Shown in pieces: positions 1-5,683 of a stretch of DNA of 5,752 bases. Source of the stretch: Bacteroidales bacterium UBA1192. Lineage in GTDB: Bacteria; Bacteroidota; Bacteroidia; Bacteroidales; Bacteroidaceae. The DNA is taken from contig DBYG01000039.1 in the NCBI GenBank assembly GCA_002310175.1, forward strand, positions 1 to 5,752, read 5' to 3'. Under the pieces are notes generated by a model that saw only the letters and a program-made list of their open reading frames with translations, did no database searches and had not been told where the DNA came from. The position numbers and the translations under genes are program-made. The first letter of the stretch is position 1. Every line of letters begins with the position of its first letter.

Positions 1-1757
1 GCATTCCAGAGTAGGAAGTCCTCCTTTTTATCCGGGTCGGCATGAACAGTTTGCGGTCTTAGTGTCTTGGGTGTGGTGTAAAGCGAATTGATGTATTGCA
101 GTCCTGTGCTGGCGTGCCAGCCCTTGTTGGTGTATGAACCGCCAAGATAAACCTTATGCTCAGGTGCACCTACAATGGGAGTCTCCATCTTGAGATAACT
201 GTAGTTGCAGTTGGTAGCGAATGATTTTGAAATCATATAAGATGCTTCAACCTCTACGCCGGAATTCTTAAGTTCTCCTGTGTTCTGGTTCTTTGGGCCT
301 ACTCCAGGTATACGCATAGCTTGTATTGTGTTTTTTACATCCATATGGAACAGGTTGATTCCATAATAAAGTCTTCCGGAGAAGAGAGCCTGAGAGAATG
401 AAAGTTCGTAGTTCCAGAGAGACTCGGGTTTCAAGTCAGGGTTTTTAGGATCGAACAGGAAGTTGTCTTTGAATGTAGGATAACGGAAGCCTTTTGCTAC
501 TGAAAGTTTAACCTCCGCATTTGCAGGCAGATGGAATGCTGCTCCTGCCTGAGGTACTAGTTCCGTGCCGATTGAGAAATGATGATCGGCACGCAACCCG
601 GCATTCAGTGTTAGCCATGATCCTATGTCCTGACGCATTTCAATGTATCCGGCCAGTTCGTTCTCGCGTTTGTCTATGAGTAAACTGTCAAAGCGGGTTC
701 CGATTGAGTCATATACGACCTTACCTCCATATCTGTAATAATCAACACCTACAGTAATGCGGTTTCCCTCGAACAGGTTTACGCTTTGCCATGCTGAGGC
801 TCCCAGCATCTCATCATATGATGTAAAACGGAATAGTTTTGGGGTTGTGCCTACATTATATCCGTCATTGATCCAATGGTCACCCCAAGAATAGAACAGA
901 CTGACAGCTCCGGATGTTCGGTCATATTTGTTTTCAATGAAGAGTGATGAGGTTCCGCGTGTTATATCCTGGTCTGCATCTAAAAGGGGGGCGCTTTCCG
1001 GTCCCGGATATGATGCCTTGAAACGGGTTATATCAATATTGGCTGATGTATTCCAGTTCTTGGAAATGTCATATCCCAACTTTGCATAACCGCCAAATTG
1101 TTCAAAGTTCATATTGTCACGGTGTCCATCGGTGCGGTTATATGAACCTGAAGCTACCGCGCTGACCTTGCCTTGCTGCGTATTAACAGAGAATTCGGTC
1201 TCGGCAGTGTTGAATGATCCGTATCCGGCGTGCAGATAGGCGTGAGTTCCGTCTTGCGGTTTCTTTGTCACGATATTGATTACACCTGACATGGCATATG
1301 AACCATATAGCATTGATGCCGGGCCACGCAGGACCTCTACCCTTTCGGTCATAAGTGACTGATATGAATCAGCTATGGGATGTCCGAAAATTCCGGCATA
1401 GTTGGGGTGCCCGTCTATCAGAACAAGTGTGCGGACTGCAGTTCCAGATCCTGTCAGTCCACGCATTGAGATTGCGCCTGCTGCGCCGTCAGATACTCCG
1501 TATCCGGCATATCCGCGCTGGGTGATGAACAGACCGGGGACCTGCTCGGTAAGAAGTGGCAGCAATGAGGCACGGTTGGTCTCCTCAATGGCAGAGCGGT
1601 CAATTATGTTCACGGTCTGTGAGAGTTGGCGCACGTCGGTGGCACTGCGTGTGCCGGTTATTACTATCTCCTGGAGTATGGAATCCGTGGGCTCGATTGC
1701 CTGTACAGTGCTGAATGATACGGCTGCTGCGGCAAGAATCAGTGCAAAGTGTTTCAT
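1..1757 (-). CDS. TonB-dependent outer-membrane receptor, C-terminus cut by window edge
   Basis: The minus strand is open without a stop from the ATG at 1757 to the left edge, giving 585 visible residues. Residues 1-20 form a signal peptide (MKHFALILAAAAV...) ending in VQA, a good type I cleavage site. A TonB-box-like stretch follows, DSILQEIVITGTR at about 25-37. Then comes a plug domain with the motifs SMRGL, VLIDGHP, ERVEVLRGPASMLYGS and GVINIVTKKP (to about residue 155), and a beta-barrel rich in aromatic strands, including the late-barrel motif NSGVEVEASY. There is no N-terminal carboxypeptidase-like domain and no SusD partner in view, so this is a BtuB/CirA-like receptor rather than a SusC. 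By family it would import a scarce ligand (cobalamin, metal chelate or haem-like compound) using TonB-ExbBD energy; the substrate cannot be read from the sequence. Probably only the last few barrel strands are missing. It is divergent from the ECF sigma gene, and no riboswitch precedes it. Confidence 0.93.
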   Translation of the reverse strand, partial: MKHFALILAAAAVSFSTVQAIEPTDSILQEIVITGTRSATDVRQLSQTVNIIDRSAIEETNRASLLPLLTEQVPGLFITQRGYAGYGVSDGAAGAISMRGLTGSGTAVRTLVLIDGHPNYAGIFGHPIADSYQSLMTERVEVLRGPASMLYGSYAMSGVINIVTKKPQDGTHAYLHAGYGSFNTAETEFSVNTQQGKVSAVASGSYNRTDGHRDNMNFEQFGGYAKLGYDISKNWNTSANIDITRFKASYPGPESAPLLDADQDITRGTSSLFIENKYDRTSGAVSLFYSWGDHWINDGYNVGTTPKLFRFTSYDEMLGASAWQSVNLFEGNRITVGVDYYRYGGKVVYDSIGTRFDSLLIDKRENELAGYIEMRQDIGSWLTLNAGLRADHHFSIGTELVPQAGAAFHLPANAEVKLSVAKGFRYPTFKDNFLFDPKNPDLKPESLWNYELSFSQALFSGRLYYGINLFHMDVKNTIQAMRIPGVGPKNQNTGELKNSGVEVEASYMISKSFATNCNYSYLKMETPIVGAPEHKVYLGGSYTNKGWHASTGLQYINSLYTTPKTLRPQTVHADPDKKEDFLLWN

Positions 1758-1783
1758 AAATAAGGTTTGGTTAGTTCTGGTTG

Positions 1784-1791
1784 CAAATATA
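1784..1791 (-). promoter_or_regulatory. Bacteroidetes -7 element for the TonB receptor
   Basis: Read on the minus strand this is TATATTTG, an exact match to the Bacteroidetes -7 consensus TAnnTTTG. It lies 26 nt upstream of the receptor ATG, which would give a leader of roughly 20 nt. I see no clear TTG -33 element at the usual distance. That space is occupied by the TAACAC repeat array, so this promoter may depend on, or be blocked by, a DNA-binding protein. Confidence 0.6.
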
Positions 1792-1797
1792 GCAAAG

Positions 1798-1824
1798 TAA
1801 CACGAATGTGTTATTTCGTAACAC
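1798..1824. repeat. Three alternating TAACAC half-sites, candidate operator
   Basis: The sequence reads TAACAC (1798-1803), GAAT, GTGTTA (1808-1813), TTTCG, TAACAC (1819-1824). The first two units form a perfect 6-bp inverted repeat with a 4-nt spacer; the second and third form another with a 5-nt spacer. Unit starts are 10 and 11 bp apart, about one helical turn, so all units face the same side of the helix. The array sits just upstream of the receptor -7 element, where its -33 region should be, and upstream of the sigma-gene promoter. This is the arrangement expected for a dimeric regulator controlling both genes. The regulator is not identified. Confidence 0.45.
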
Positions 1825-1831
1825 TGGTTTA

Positions 1832-1863
1832 TTGTTGAAAAGGTATTTTTTTGTCTATTTTTG
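1832..1863 (+). promoter_or_regulatory. Probable Bacteroidetes promoter for the sigma-factor operon
   Basis: TATTTTTG at 1856-1863 matches TAnnTTTG exactly. TTG occurs upstream at 1835-1837 and 1832-1834, giving spacers of 18 and 21 nt, near the usual spacing of Bacteroidetes -33/-7 promoters. The -7 element ends 34 nt before the sigma-factor ATG at 1898. The AT-rich surroundings make a chance match to the -7 element possible. Confidence 0.55.
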
Positions 1864-1897
1864 ACTTCCTCAACCGGAGTTCGTATAATAAAGTGAG

Positions 1898-2455
1898 ATG
1901 CAACAGATAGACGCCGACATAATCAGCAGGTGCAAGGCAGGTGACAAGGCTGCTTTCAGATTTGTGGTGGAGAACTGTCAGCAGATGGTTTATTCACTCG
2001 CCGTCAAGATGCTTGCCGATACAGAGGAGGCCAGGGATGCGGTTCAGGATACCTTTATTAAAGTATGGCAGAACATTGCTAACTATGATGAGTGTTACAG
2101 CCTGACCACATGGATCTACACCATCGCCGCCCGTATCTGTCTGGACCGTCTTAAGAGTTTCTCCGGCAGGATGCAGACTACTGATGATGCTGAGGTCTTT
2201 GAACGTATAACCGATGATCCCGATCCCGAGCGCCGTCTGCTTGCCAGCGAGTGGGTATCGGTCATAAAGGTGATGGCATCGGAACTTAGTGAGAAACAGC
2301 GGCTGGTGTTTACTTTGAGCCAACTGGAGGATCTTGACACTGCCGAGATTATTGAGATTACAGGCCTGGATGCAGACCAGATAAAGAGCAATCTGTATGC
2401 GGCCAAGAAGAATATACGTGAACGATTGATAAAGATGGGATATGGAAAGGATTGA
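1898..2455 (+). CDS. ECF-family RNA polymerase sigma factor
   Basis: This 185-residue protein has the size and two-domain layout of extracytoplasmic-function sigma factors. Region 2 (about residues 10-85) shows the core-binding pattern ARDAVQDTFIKVWQN and the -10-recognition pattern TTWIYTIAARICLDRLK. A variable linker spans about 90-120. Region 4 (about 125-178) shows LSEKQRLVFTLSQLEDL followed by a helix-turn-helix ending QIKSNLYAAKKNIRERL, which would contact the -35-like element. It should redirect RNA polymerase to a small regulon when released from an anti-sigma factor. The next gene begins inside its last codons (14-nt overlap) and encodes a small membrane protein that fits that role. 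The regulon cannot be read from the window; the divergent receptor and its own operon are the nearest candidates. Confidence 0.95.
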   Translation: MQQIDADIISRCKAGDKAAFRFVVENCQQMVYSLAVKMLADTEEARDAVQDTFIKVWQNIANYDECYSLTTWIYTIAARICLDRLKSFSGRMQTTDDAEVFERITDDPDPERRLLASEWVSVIKVMASELSEKQRLVFTLSQLEDLDTAEIIEITGLDADQIKSNLYAAKKNIRERLIKMGYGKD

Positions 2456-2822
2456 TGATTTGATGGAGCGCCTTAAAGGGCAGATGCCTCAGGTTCCCGG
2501 TGCCGATGCGCTGACTGACAACATCATGGCGACAATAGAGGAGACTGAGGATAGGAAACCGGTTGCGGTTCCGATGTGGCTCTCCGTGATCAGGACCGTT
2601 TCATCGGTGGCGGCAGTTATACTTCTGATGCTCTTTGTGCGACTTAAGAATGACTTTGCAGAACCGTCAGAGAATACGCCTGTAAACTATCTTGAGGTGG
2701 CGGGTAATGAGTGTGAAGAGTGTTCTCCTGCCGAAAGATATAACCTCAGGATAGAGAAAATGAGATTAATGAACAGACGTAGAATCCTTAAAGAAAAGTA
2801 TTATGCGAACTACGATTTTTAA
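2442..2822 (+). CDS. Small single-span membrane protein, putative anti-sigma factor
   Basis: A 126-residue protein overlapping the sigma gene by 14 nt, in the position where Bacteroidetes ECF sigma genes usually carry their anti-sigma factor. Residues 1-43 are acidic and probably helical (MERIDDLMERLKG...). One hydrophobic span lies at about 45-67 (MWLSVI...AAVILLMLFV). The remaining about 58 residues include a CEEC pair at 91-94 and end in a strongly basic stretch around KMRLMNRRRILKEK. There is no HxxxCxxC zinc anti-sigma motif and no recognisable FecR domain, so the role rests on position and topology. Topology is ambiguous: an anti-sigma factor needs a cytoplasmic N-terminus, yet the basic C-terminal tail would by the positive-inside rule prefer the cytoplasm. 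An in-frame ATG at 2463 (Met8) is an alternative start without the overlap. Confidence 0.6.
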   Translation: MERIDDLMERLKGQMPQVPGADALTDNIMATIEETEDRKPVAVPMWLSVIRTVSSVAAVILLMLFVRLKNDFAEPSENTPVNYLEVAGNECEECSPAERYNLRIEKMRLMNRRRILKEKYYANYDF

Positions 2823-3828
2823 GTTTTTGTTTGCCATCACAGCATTGGCTGTAGTCTCCTGTGATGAATGGAATGTAGAGATAGATACCCAGATCATGCG
2901 TGACGGATCGTGCGTTCGCACGGTCAAATCAGACAACAACGGTTGTCTTACTGAAGATGAAGGGTGGACTGTCGTGGAAGCCAAAGACTCTGTCCGTAAA
3001 TTTTCTAATGACAAAATACAGGCTGTGGTTATAAGCCGGAGGTTTGACAGGGCAGAGGATATGAATGGATATCCGGCTTTACAGATATATGGAAAACCAG
3101 TCAGATCAGAGTCATCTCTTGTCAAGAGTTTCAAATGGTTCTATACCGACTATACTTACACTGAGACTTTTCCGGGATGGCAGGAGTCTTTTGATATTCC
3201 CATAACGGATTATGTGAGTCCGGATGAGGCTTCTTTCTGGTTTACCGGCTATCCGGAGCTTCCGCAGGGCATTACAGGAGAGGAACTGACTTATATTTCA
3301 GATATCTCGTGGAGAATAGACCATTGGTATTTTGATGTTATGTGGGATCTCTATTTCAAGTCAATAGCCAGTTTCTATGACGAGATAGAGAATCCGCCGG
3401 TGGACCGTGAAACATTCCTTTCCATGCGTGATTCGGTTATGAATACCGCTTTTAATGAAGATTGGGAATTTTGGGGTGAAGAAGGTGAAAATGACCCTCT
3501 TAAATATCTGGACGGCTTTTTCCATACAAAAGTGTTTTCGGAGACCAAAAGCCCTGAGGCGGAGTCTTATGGAGAGAAGCTATGGTATCAGAGCATAGGA
3601 CTGGATGAATTGAATGTTTCATATGTGCTCAAACTGCCGGGAAAAATAACTGATGCAGGACGTGGTATAGTGGAGAATGATATAATAAGGTATCGTTTTG
3701 GAGGGGCATACCTGATACCGGGTGACTATACCTTTACGGCAACATCCAGATGCGTGAACGTATGGGCGTTTCTGCTCTCGGGTTTAATACTGGTTGTGGC
3801 GGTAGGAAGTTTCTTTATAAAGCGCTAA
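2803..3828 (+). CDS. Lipoprotein with C-terminal transmembrane span, unknown function
   Basis: This 341-residue protein starts with a lipoprotein signal peptide (MRTTIFKFLFAITALAVVSC); Cys20 is the predicted lipidation site, followed by DEW. The region to about residue 315 is acidic and unusually rich in Trp, Tyr and Phe, with two further early cysteines (37 and 48). The last 25 residues form a hydrophobic span (VWAFLLSGLILVVAVGSFF) ending in the basic tail IKR. A lipidated N-terminus plus a C-terminal span would tether it twice to the inner membrane; Asp at +2 is an inner-membrane retention signal in E. coli, though Bacteroidetes rules differ. The early IMRDGSCVRTV segment and overall layout faintly recall LppM/DUF3153 proteins, but I cannot confirm this. 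It overlaps the putative anti-sigma gene by 20 nt, so it is likely a partner or sensor in that pathway (inference). Confidence 0.88.
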   Translation: MRTTIFKFLFAITALAVVSCDEWNVEIDTQIMRDGSCVRTVKSDNNGCLTEDEGWTVVEAKDSVRKFSNDKIQAVVISRRFDRAEDMNGYPALQIYGKPVRSESSLVKSFKWFYTDYTYTETFPGWQESFDIPITDYVSPDEASFWFTGYPELPQGITGEELTYISDISWRIDHWYFDVMWDLYFKSIASFYDEIENPPVDRETFLSMRDSVMNTAFNEDWEFWGEEGENDPLKYLDGFFHTKVFSETKSPEAESYGEKLWYQSIGLDELNVSYVLKLPGKITDAGRGIVENDIIRYRFGGAYLIPGDYTFTATSRCVNVWAFLLSGLILVVAVGSFFIKR

Positions 3829-4226
3829 TCGGCCCGGCTCATAAGGAGCTTGCCGTGGCGGATTCCCTTGATGGAGGTCATCTCATCGGCCAGGGCGGTA
3901 AGCAGGCGGGCCTCACCCATGACGGTGCATACGTGCAGACAGGTGCCCTCATTGATGTAGTGCTGCTGAGATGAAAGTACAAGATTCTGGTGGCGGATCT
4001 GTATATCCGATATGCGAGCGGATATATCGGTCCGCTGCTGGTCATATATAATGAATATGGTGCCGGCAACAATGTGGTTGCACTGCCATTTCTTTTCGGC
4101 CACATTCTTCTCTATCAGAAAACGTATGGCCTGCGAACGGTTGGCAAAACCGTCCTCCTTAACCAGTGAGTCAAGCTGCTCAAGCAACTCATCCTCAAGC
4201 GATACTCCGAATCTCTTCAATGCCAT
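3825..4226 (-). CDS. nikR: NikR-like ribbon-helix-helix regulator with altered nickel site
   Basis: From the ATG at 4226 this encodes 133 residues, the same length as E. coli NikR. Residues 1-45 form the ribbon-helix-helix DNA-binding domain (ALKRFGVSLEDELL, then FANRSQAIRFLIEKN). The rest is an ACT-like metal-binding and tetramerisation domain ending IRHGKLLMSRAD, close to Bacteroides NikR. Aligned without gaps to E. coli NikR, the ligands His76, His87, His89 and Cys95 correspond to Ile77, Gln88, Tyr90 and Cys96, so only the cysteine remains; His62 also becomes Gln63. It may therefore sense another metal or no metal. An in-frame ATG at 4262 would add 12 residues, but it lies upstream of the -7 element at 4252-4259, so 4226 is preferred. 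Its stop codon overlaps that of the convergent lipoprotein gene. It is divergent from the DUF5119-type gene and probably controls the shared region. Confidence 0.9.
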   Translation of the reverse strand: MALKRFGVSLEDELLEQLDSLVKEDGFANRSQAIRFLIEKNVAEKKWQCNHIVAGTIFIIYDQQRTDISARISDIQIRHQNLVLSSQQHYINEGTCLHVCTVMGEARLLTALADEMTSIKGIRHGKLLMSRAD

Positions 4227-4247
4227 GATCCGTGAAACTAAAAATTC

Positions 4248-4282
4248 AATACAAACATACACAAAATAGACATATTTGTATT
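4248..4282. repeat. Inverted repeat, candidate NikR-like operator
   Basis: AATACAAA (4248-4255) and TTTGTATT (4275-4282) are perfect inverted repeats separated by 19 nt. After one mismatch the symmetry continues for two more bases on each side, giving 11-bp arms with 10 matches and a 13-nt spacer. The element overlaps the nikR -7 element on the minus strand and ends at the start of the plus-strand -7 element. Long-spaced palindromes are typical NikR operators (E. coli GTATGA-N16-TCATAC), although the half-site sequence differs here. Autoregulation, with possible control of the divergent lipoprotein, is the natural reading. Confidence 0.5.
4252..4259 (-). promoter_or_regulatory. Bacteroidetes -7 element for nikR
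   Basis: On the minus strand this reads TATGTTTG, an exact match to TAnnTTTG. It lies 25 nt upstream of the chosen ATG at 4226, implying a leader of about 20 nt, and it argues against the earlier in-frame ATG at 4262. No convincing -33 TTG is seen at the standard distance. The left arm of the inverted repeat falls on this element. Confidence 0.55.
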
Positions 4283-4289
4283 AAGTTTG
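4282..4289 (+). promoter_or_regulatory. Bacteroidetes -7 element for the DUF5119-type lipoprotein
   Basis: TAAGTTTG matches TAnnTTTG and ends 24 nt before the ATG at 4314. A one-mismatch alternative, CATATTTG, lies at 4271-4278. There is no clear -33 TTG; that region is the spacer of the inverted repeat, so a protein bound there would cover the promoter. Confidence 0.5.
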
Positions 4290-4313
4290 TCAAAAGAATA
4301 GAAGTATCCTAAA

Positions 4314-5363
4314 ATGAAATCATTCCGCATTTTTCCTTTGGCAGTCATTGCTTTGTCTTTATTTGCTTCATGTGACGAGAATAAAGATAATGATCTTGAA
4401 GTTGTAGACTCTGTCCGTTTATCGGTTTCATTCAAGAATCCTGATTTGGATCTTCTCTGGGGAGAGGATTGGAAAACTGATTGGCAGTATGACTGGGATA
4501 GCAGTGATACTACATATGGTACGTTAGGTTACTCTACTCCTGAAATATTCAAGGGCACTATTTACAATCTTGATGCCAATACTGGCAAGCGTTATAGCAA
4601 TTTCTTTAAGCTGTTTGGTCTTAATGAAAATCTGGCTACATTGCCAAGCGGTGGCAAGTATGATATGTTGTTATATAATACAGATACAGAAAACATCATA
4701 TTCCAGGCAAGCGATGACTTTGAAAAATATACGGCTTCAACCACTATTACTCCTTTTGGGTTTGACTCTTTGGGGGTTGCATACAAACATCTCGATGAGC
4801 CTGATGAATTGTTGGGCGCATTGGTGACGGGAGTTGATCTCAGTAAACCGTCGACAGACTCAATGGAGATAGATGTGGAATTGAATCCTTTTTCTATAAT
4901 CTATCTTATTCAGGTGGTTCTTTTGAATAATGACGATGTCAACGATTTGCATGTCACCGGCGCCAGGGATATTTCTGTATCCGGTCTTTCCCAGGGTGTT
5001 GAACTGTTCACTCGCAAGACTTTTGACAAAACACTCATGATCACCACTGAGGATGTCAAACCTCTCCGGAACCACAGTAACGTTCGTCTGGAGGATGGCA
5101 CTGTAGTTGATAACGCCGATATACTTGCTGCCCGAATGCTTACATGGGGGCTTCCCGGTATCAATCCGATGGATTCCTCCAAGTATGACCCCAAGGCTTC
5201 GGCGTCCAATGAAAACTATATTATGGTAACTCTGACTCTCAGCAACGGAAGACCTTTCTGTGTAACAAAGGAGGTCACTGATCAGATGCACAGCAAACCG
5301 GCCGGTGGTGTTATTACCGTCTCTATTGATACTAATGAAATAGATCGGAATCTTACGTATTAA
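4314..5363 (+). CDS. Probable surface lipoprotein, DUF5119-like
   Basis: This 349-residue protein has a lipoprotein signal peptide with lipobox LFASC (Cys20), followed by the acidic stretch DENKDND. Acidic residues right after the cysteine are the Bacteroidetes signal for export to the outer-membrane surface. The body has motifs I associate with the DUF5119 family: a Trp/Asp-rich early segment (WGEDWKTDWQYDWD), FKGTIYNLDANTGKRYSNFF, the pattern LPSGGKYDMLLYNTDTE, a paired ISVSGLSQGVELFTRKTF segment and MLTWGLPGINP. DUF5119 proteins are Bacteroidetes beta-sandwich lipoproteins often linked to fimbrillin-like loci; their function is not established, and no fimbrial subunit gene lies next to this one. 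The upstream region is shared with nikR, suggesting joint regulation. The family assignment is from memory of motifs; lipoprotein status is firmer. Confidence 0.88.
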   Translation: MKSFRIFPLAVIALSLFASCDENKDNDLEVVDSVRLSVSFKNPDLDLLWGEDWKTDWQYDWDSSDTTYGTLGYSTPEIFKGTIYNLDANTGKRYSNFFKLFGLNENLATLPSGGKYDMLLYNTDTENIIFQASDDFEKYTASTTITPFGFDSLGVAYKHLDEPDELLGALVTGVDLSKPSTDSMEIDVELNPFSIIYLIQVVLLNNDDVNDLHVTGARDISVSGLSQGVELFTRKTFDKTLMITTEDVKPLRNHSNVRLEDGTVVDNADILAARMLTWGLPGINPMDSSKYDPKASASNENYIMVTLTLSNGRPFCVTKEVTDQMHSKPAGGVITVSIDTNEIDRNLTY

Positions 5364-5387
5364 CGGGTAGAAACTATTGTCGCAAGA

Positions 5388-5434
5388 CCTGTTGATAACT
5401 TCTCCCGAAATAGCCCTTTTAAGTTATCAACAGG
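5388..5434. repeat. Perfect 14-bp inverted repeat with 19-nt loop
   Basis: CCTGTTGATAACTT (5388-5401) is perfectly complementary to AAGTTATCAACAGG (5421-5434). It lies 24 nt after the stop codon of the lipoprotein gene and 25 nt before the riboswitch -7 element. It may act as a transcription terminator, but the loop is large, the stem is AT-rich and no T-run follows directly (TTTTT comes 16 nt later, 5451-5455). Each arm contains TTATCAACA, one base from the DnaA box TTATCCACA, so a protein-binding palindrome is an alternative. Confidence 0.6.
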
Positions 5435-5459
5435 CCGTACCAACTTATCCTTTTTATAA

Positions 5460-5467
5460 TATCTTTG
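5460..5467 (+). promoter_or_regulatory. Bacteroidetes -7 element for the riboswitch transcript
   Basis: TATCTTTG matches TAnnTTTG exactly. Transcription would begin a few bases downstream, almost exactly where the riboswitch P1 stem starts (5473). This agreement raises confidence despite the absence of a clear -33 TTG. Confidence 0.65.
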
Positions 5468-5472
5468 CCTAC

Positions 5473-5649
5473 GTCATTGGTTTCCGAATGGTAACAGCCA
5501 TAAGGAATAATTTGGAATCCGGTGTAAATCCGGAACAGTACCTGCTGCTGTAAATCCCTGATTATAAGTCCGATGCACTCTCTGCCACTGGCCGTTACGG
5601 GACCGGGAAGGCGCACGGGACGGGATAAGTCAGAAGACCTGCCAATGAC
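5473..5649 (+). ncRNA. Cobalamin riboswitch aptamer (class I)
   Basis: The B12 box AGTCAGAAGACCTGCC at 5628-5643 differs from the usual sequence by one base. The aptamer is closed by an 8-bp P1 stem, GTCATTGG (5473-5480) with CCAATGAC (5642-5649). Inside are the conserved GGAATCCGGTGTAAATCCGG, in which CCGG-CCGG (5519-5522/5530-5533) forms P4, then P5 ACAG/CTGT (5535-5538/5548-5551) with loop TACCTGCTG, the GCCACTG segment (5584-5590) and GGGAAGGC (5605-5612). This leader senses adenosylcobalamin or a related cobalamin and usually turns off cobalamin transport or synthesis genes. The regulated gene is on the plus strand beyond 5752. Confidence 0.95.
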
Positions 5650-5653
5650 ATGG

Positions 5654-5683
5654 GGCCCTTGGTTCTTGCAGGACTACAAGGCC
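5654..5683 (+). promoter_or_regulatory. Kissing-loop hairpin (P13/L13) of the riboswitch
   Basis: CCTTG (5657-5661) pairs with CAAGG (5677-5681), and with one bulged C the stem extends by GG (5654-5655) to CC (5682-5683). Its loop contains GCAGG (5668-5672), complementary to CCTGC (5541-5545) in loop L5 of the aptamer. This is the L5-L13 kissing interaction through which class I cobalamin riboswitches control expression, normally by hiding the ribosome-binding region. The following GGGG (5684-5687) could be part of that region, but the only nearby ATG (5692) opens a five-codon frame. Confidence 0.75.

Noticed and set aside
2..1757. SusC-type glycan receptor
   Set aside because: The protein lacks the N-terminal carboxypeptidase-like domain, its size is nearer to BtuB, and no susD gene is adjacent in view.
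1402..1800. 132-codon plus-strand open frame inside the receptor gene
   Set aside because: It is antisense to the well-supported TonB receptor; its translation has no recognisable domain and it shadows the codon pattern of the receptor.
4227..4262. Twelve-residue N-terminal extension of the NikR-like protein
   Set aside because: The extension lacks similarity to NikR, and the -7 element at 4252-4259 would lie inside it; starting at 4226 gives the exact family length.
4860..5291. 143-codon minus-strand open frame within the DUF5119-type gene
   Set aside because: It is antisense to a lipoprotein gene with clear signal peptide and family motifs; the translation is unlike any family I know and has no promoter or start context.
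5419..5616. 65-codon minus-strand open frame across the riboswitch
   Set aside because: The bases are explained by the conserved riboswitch structure on the plus strand.
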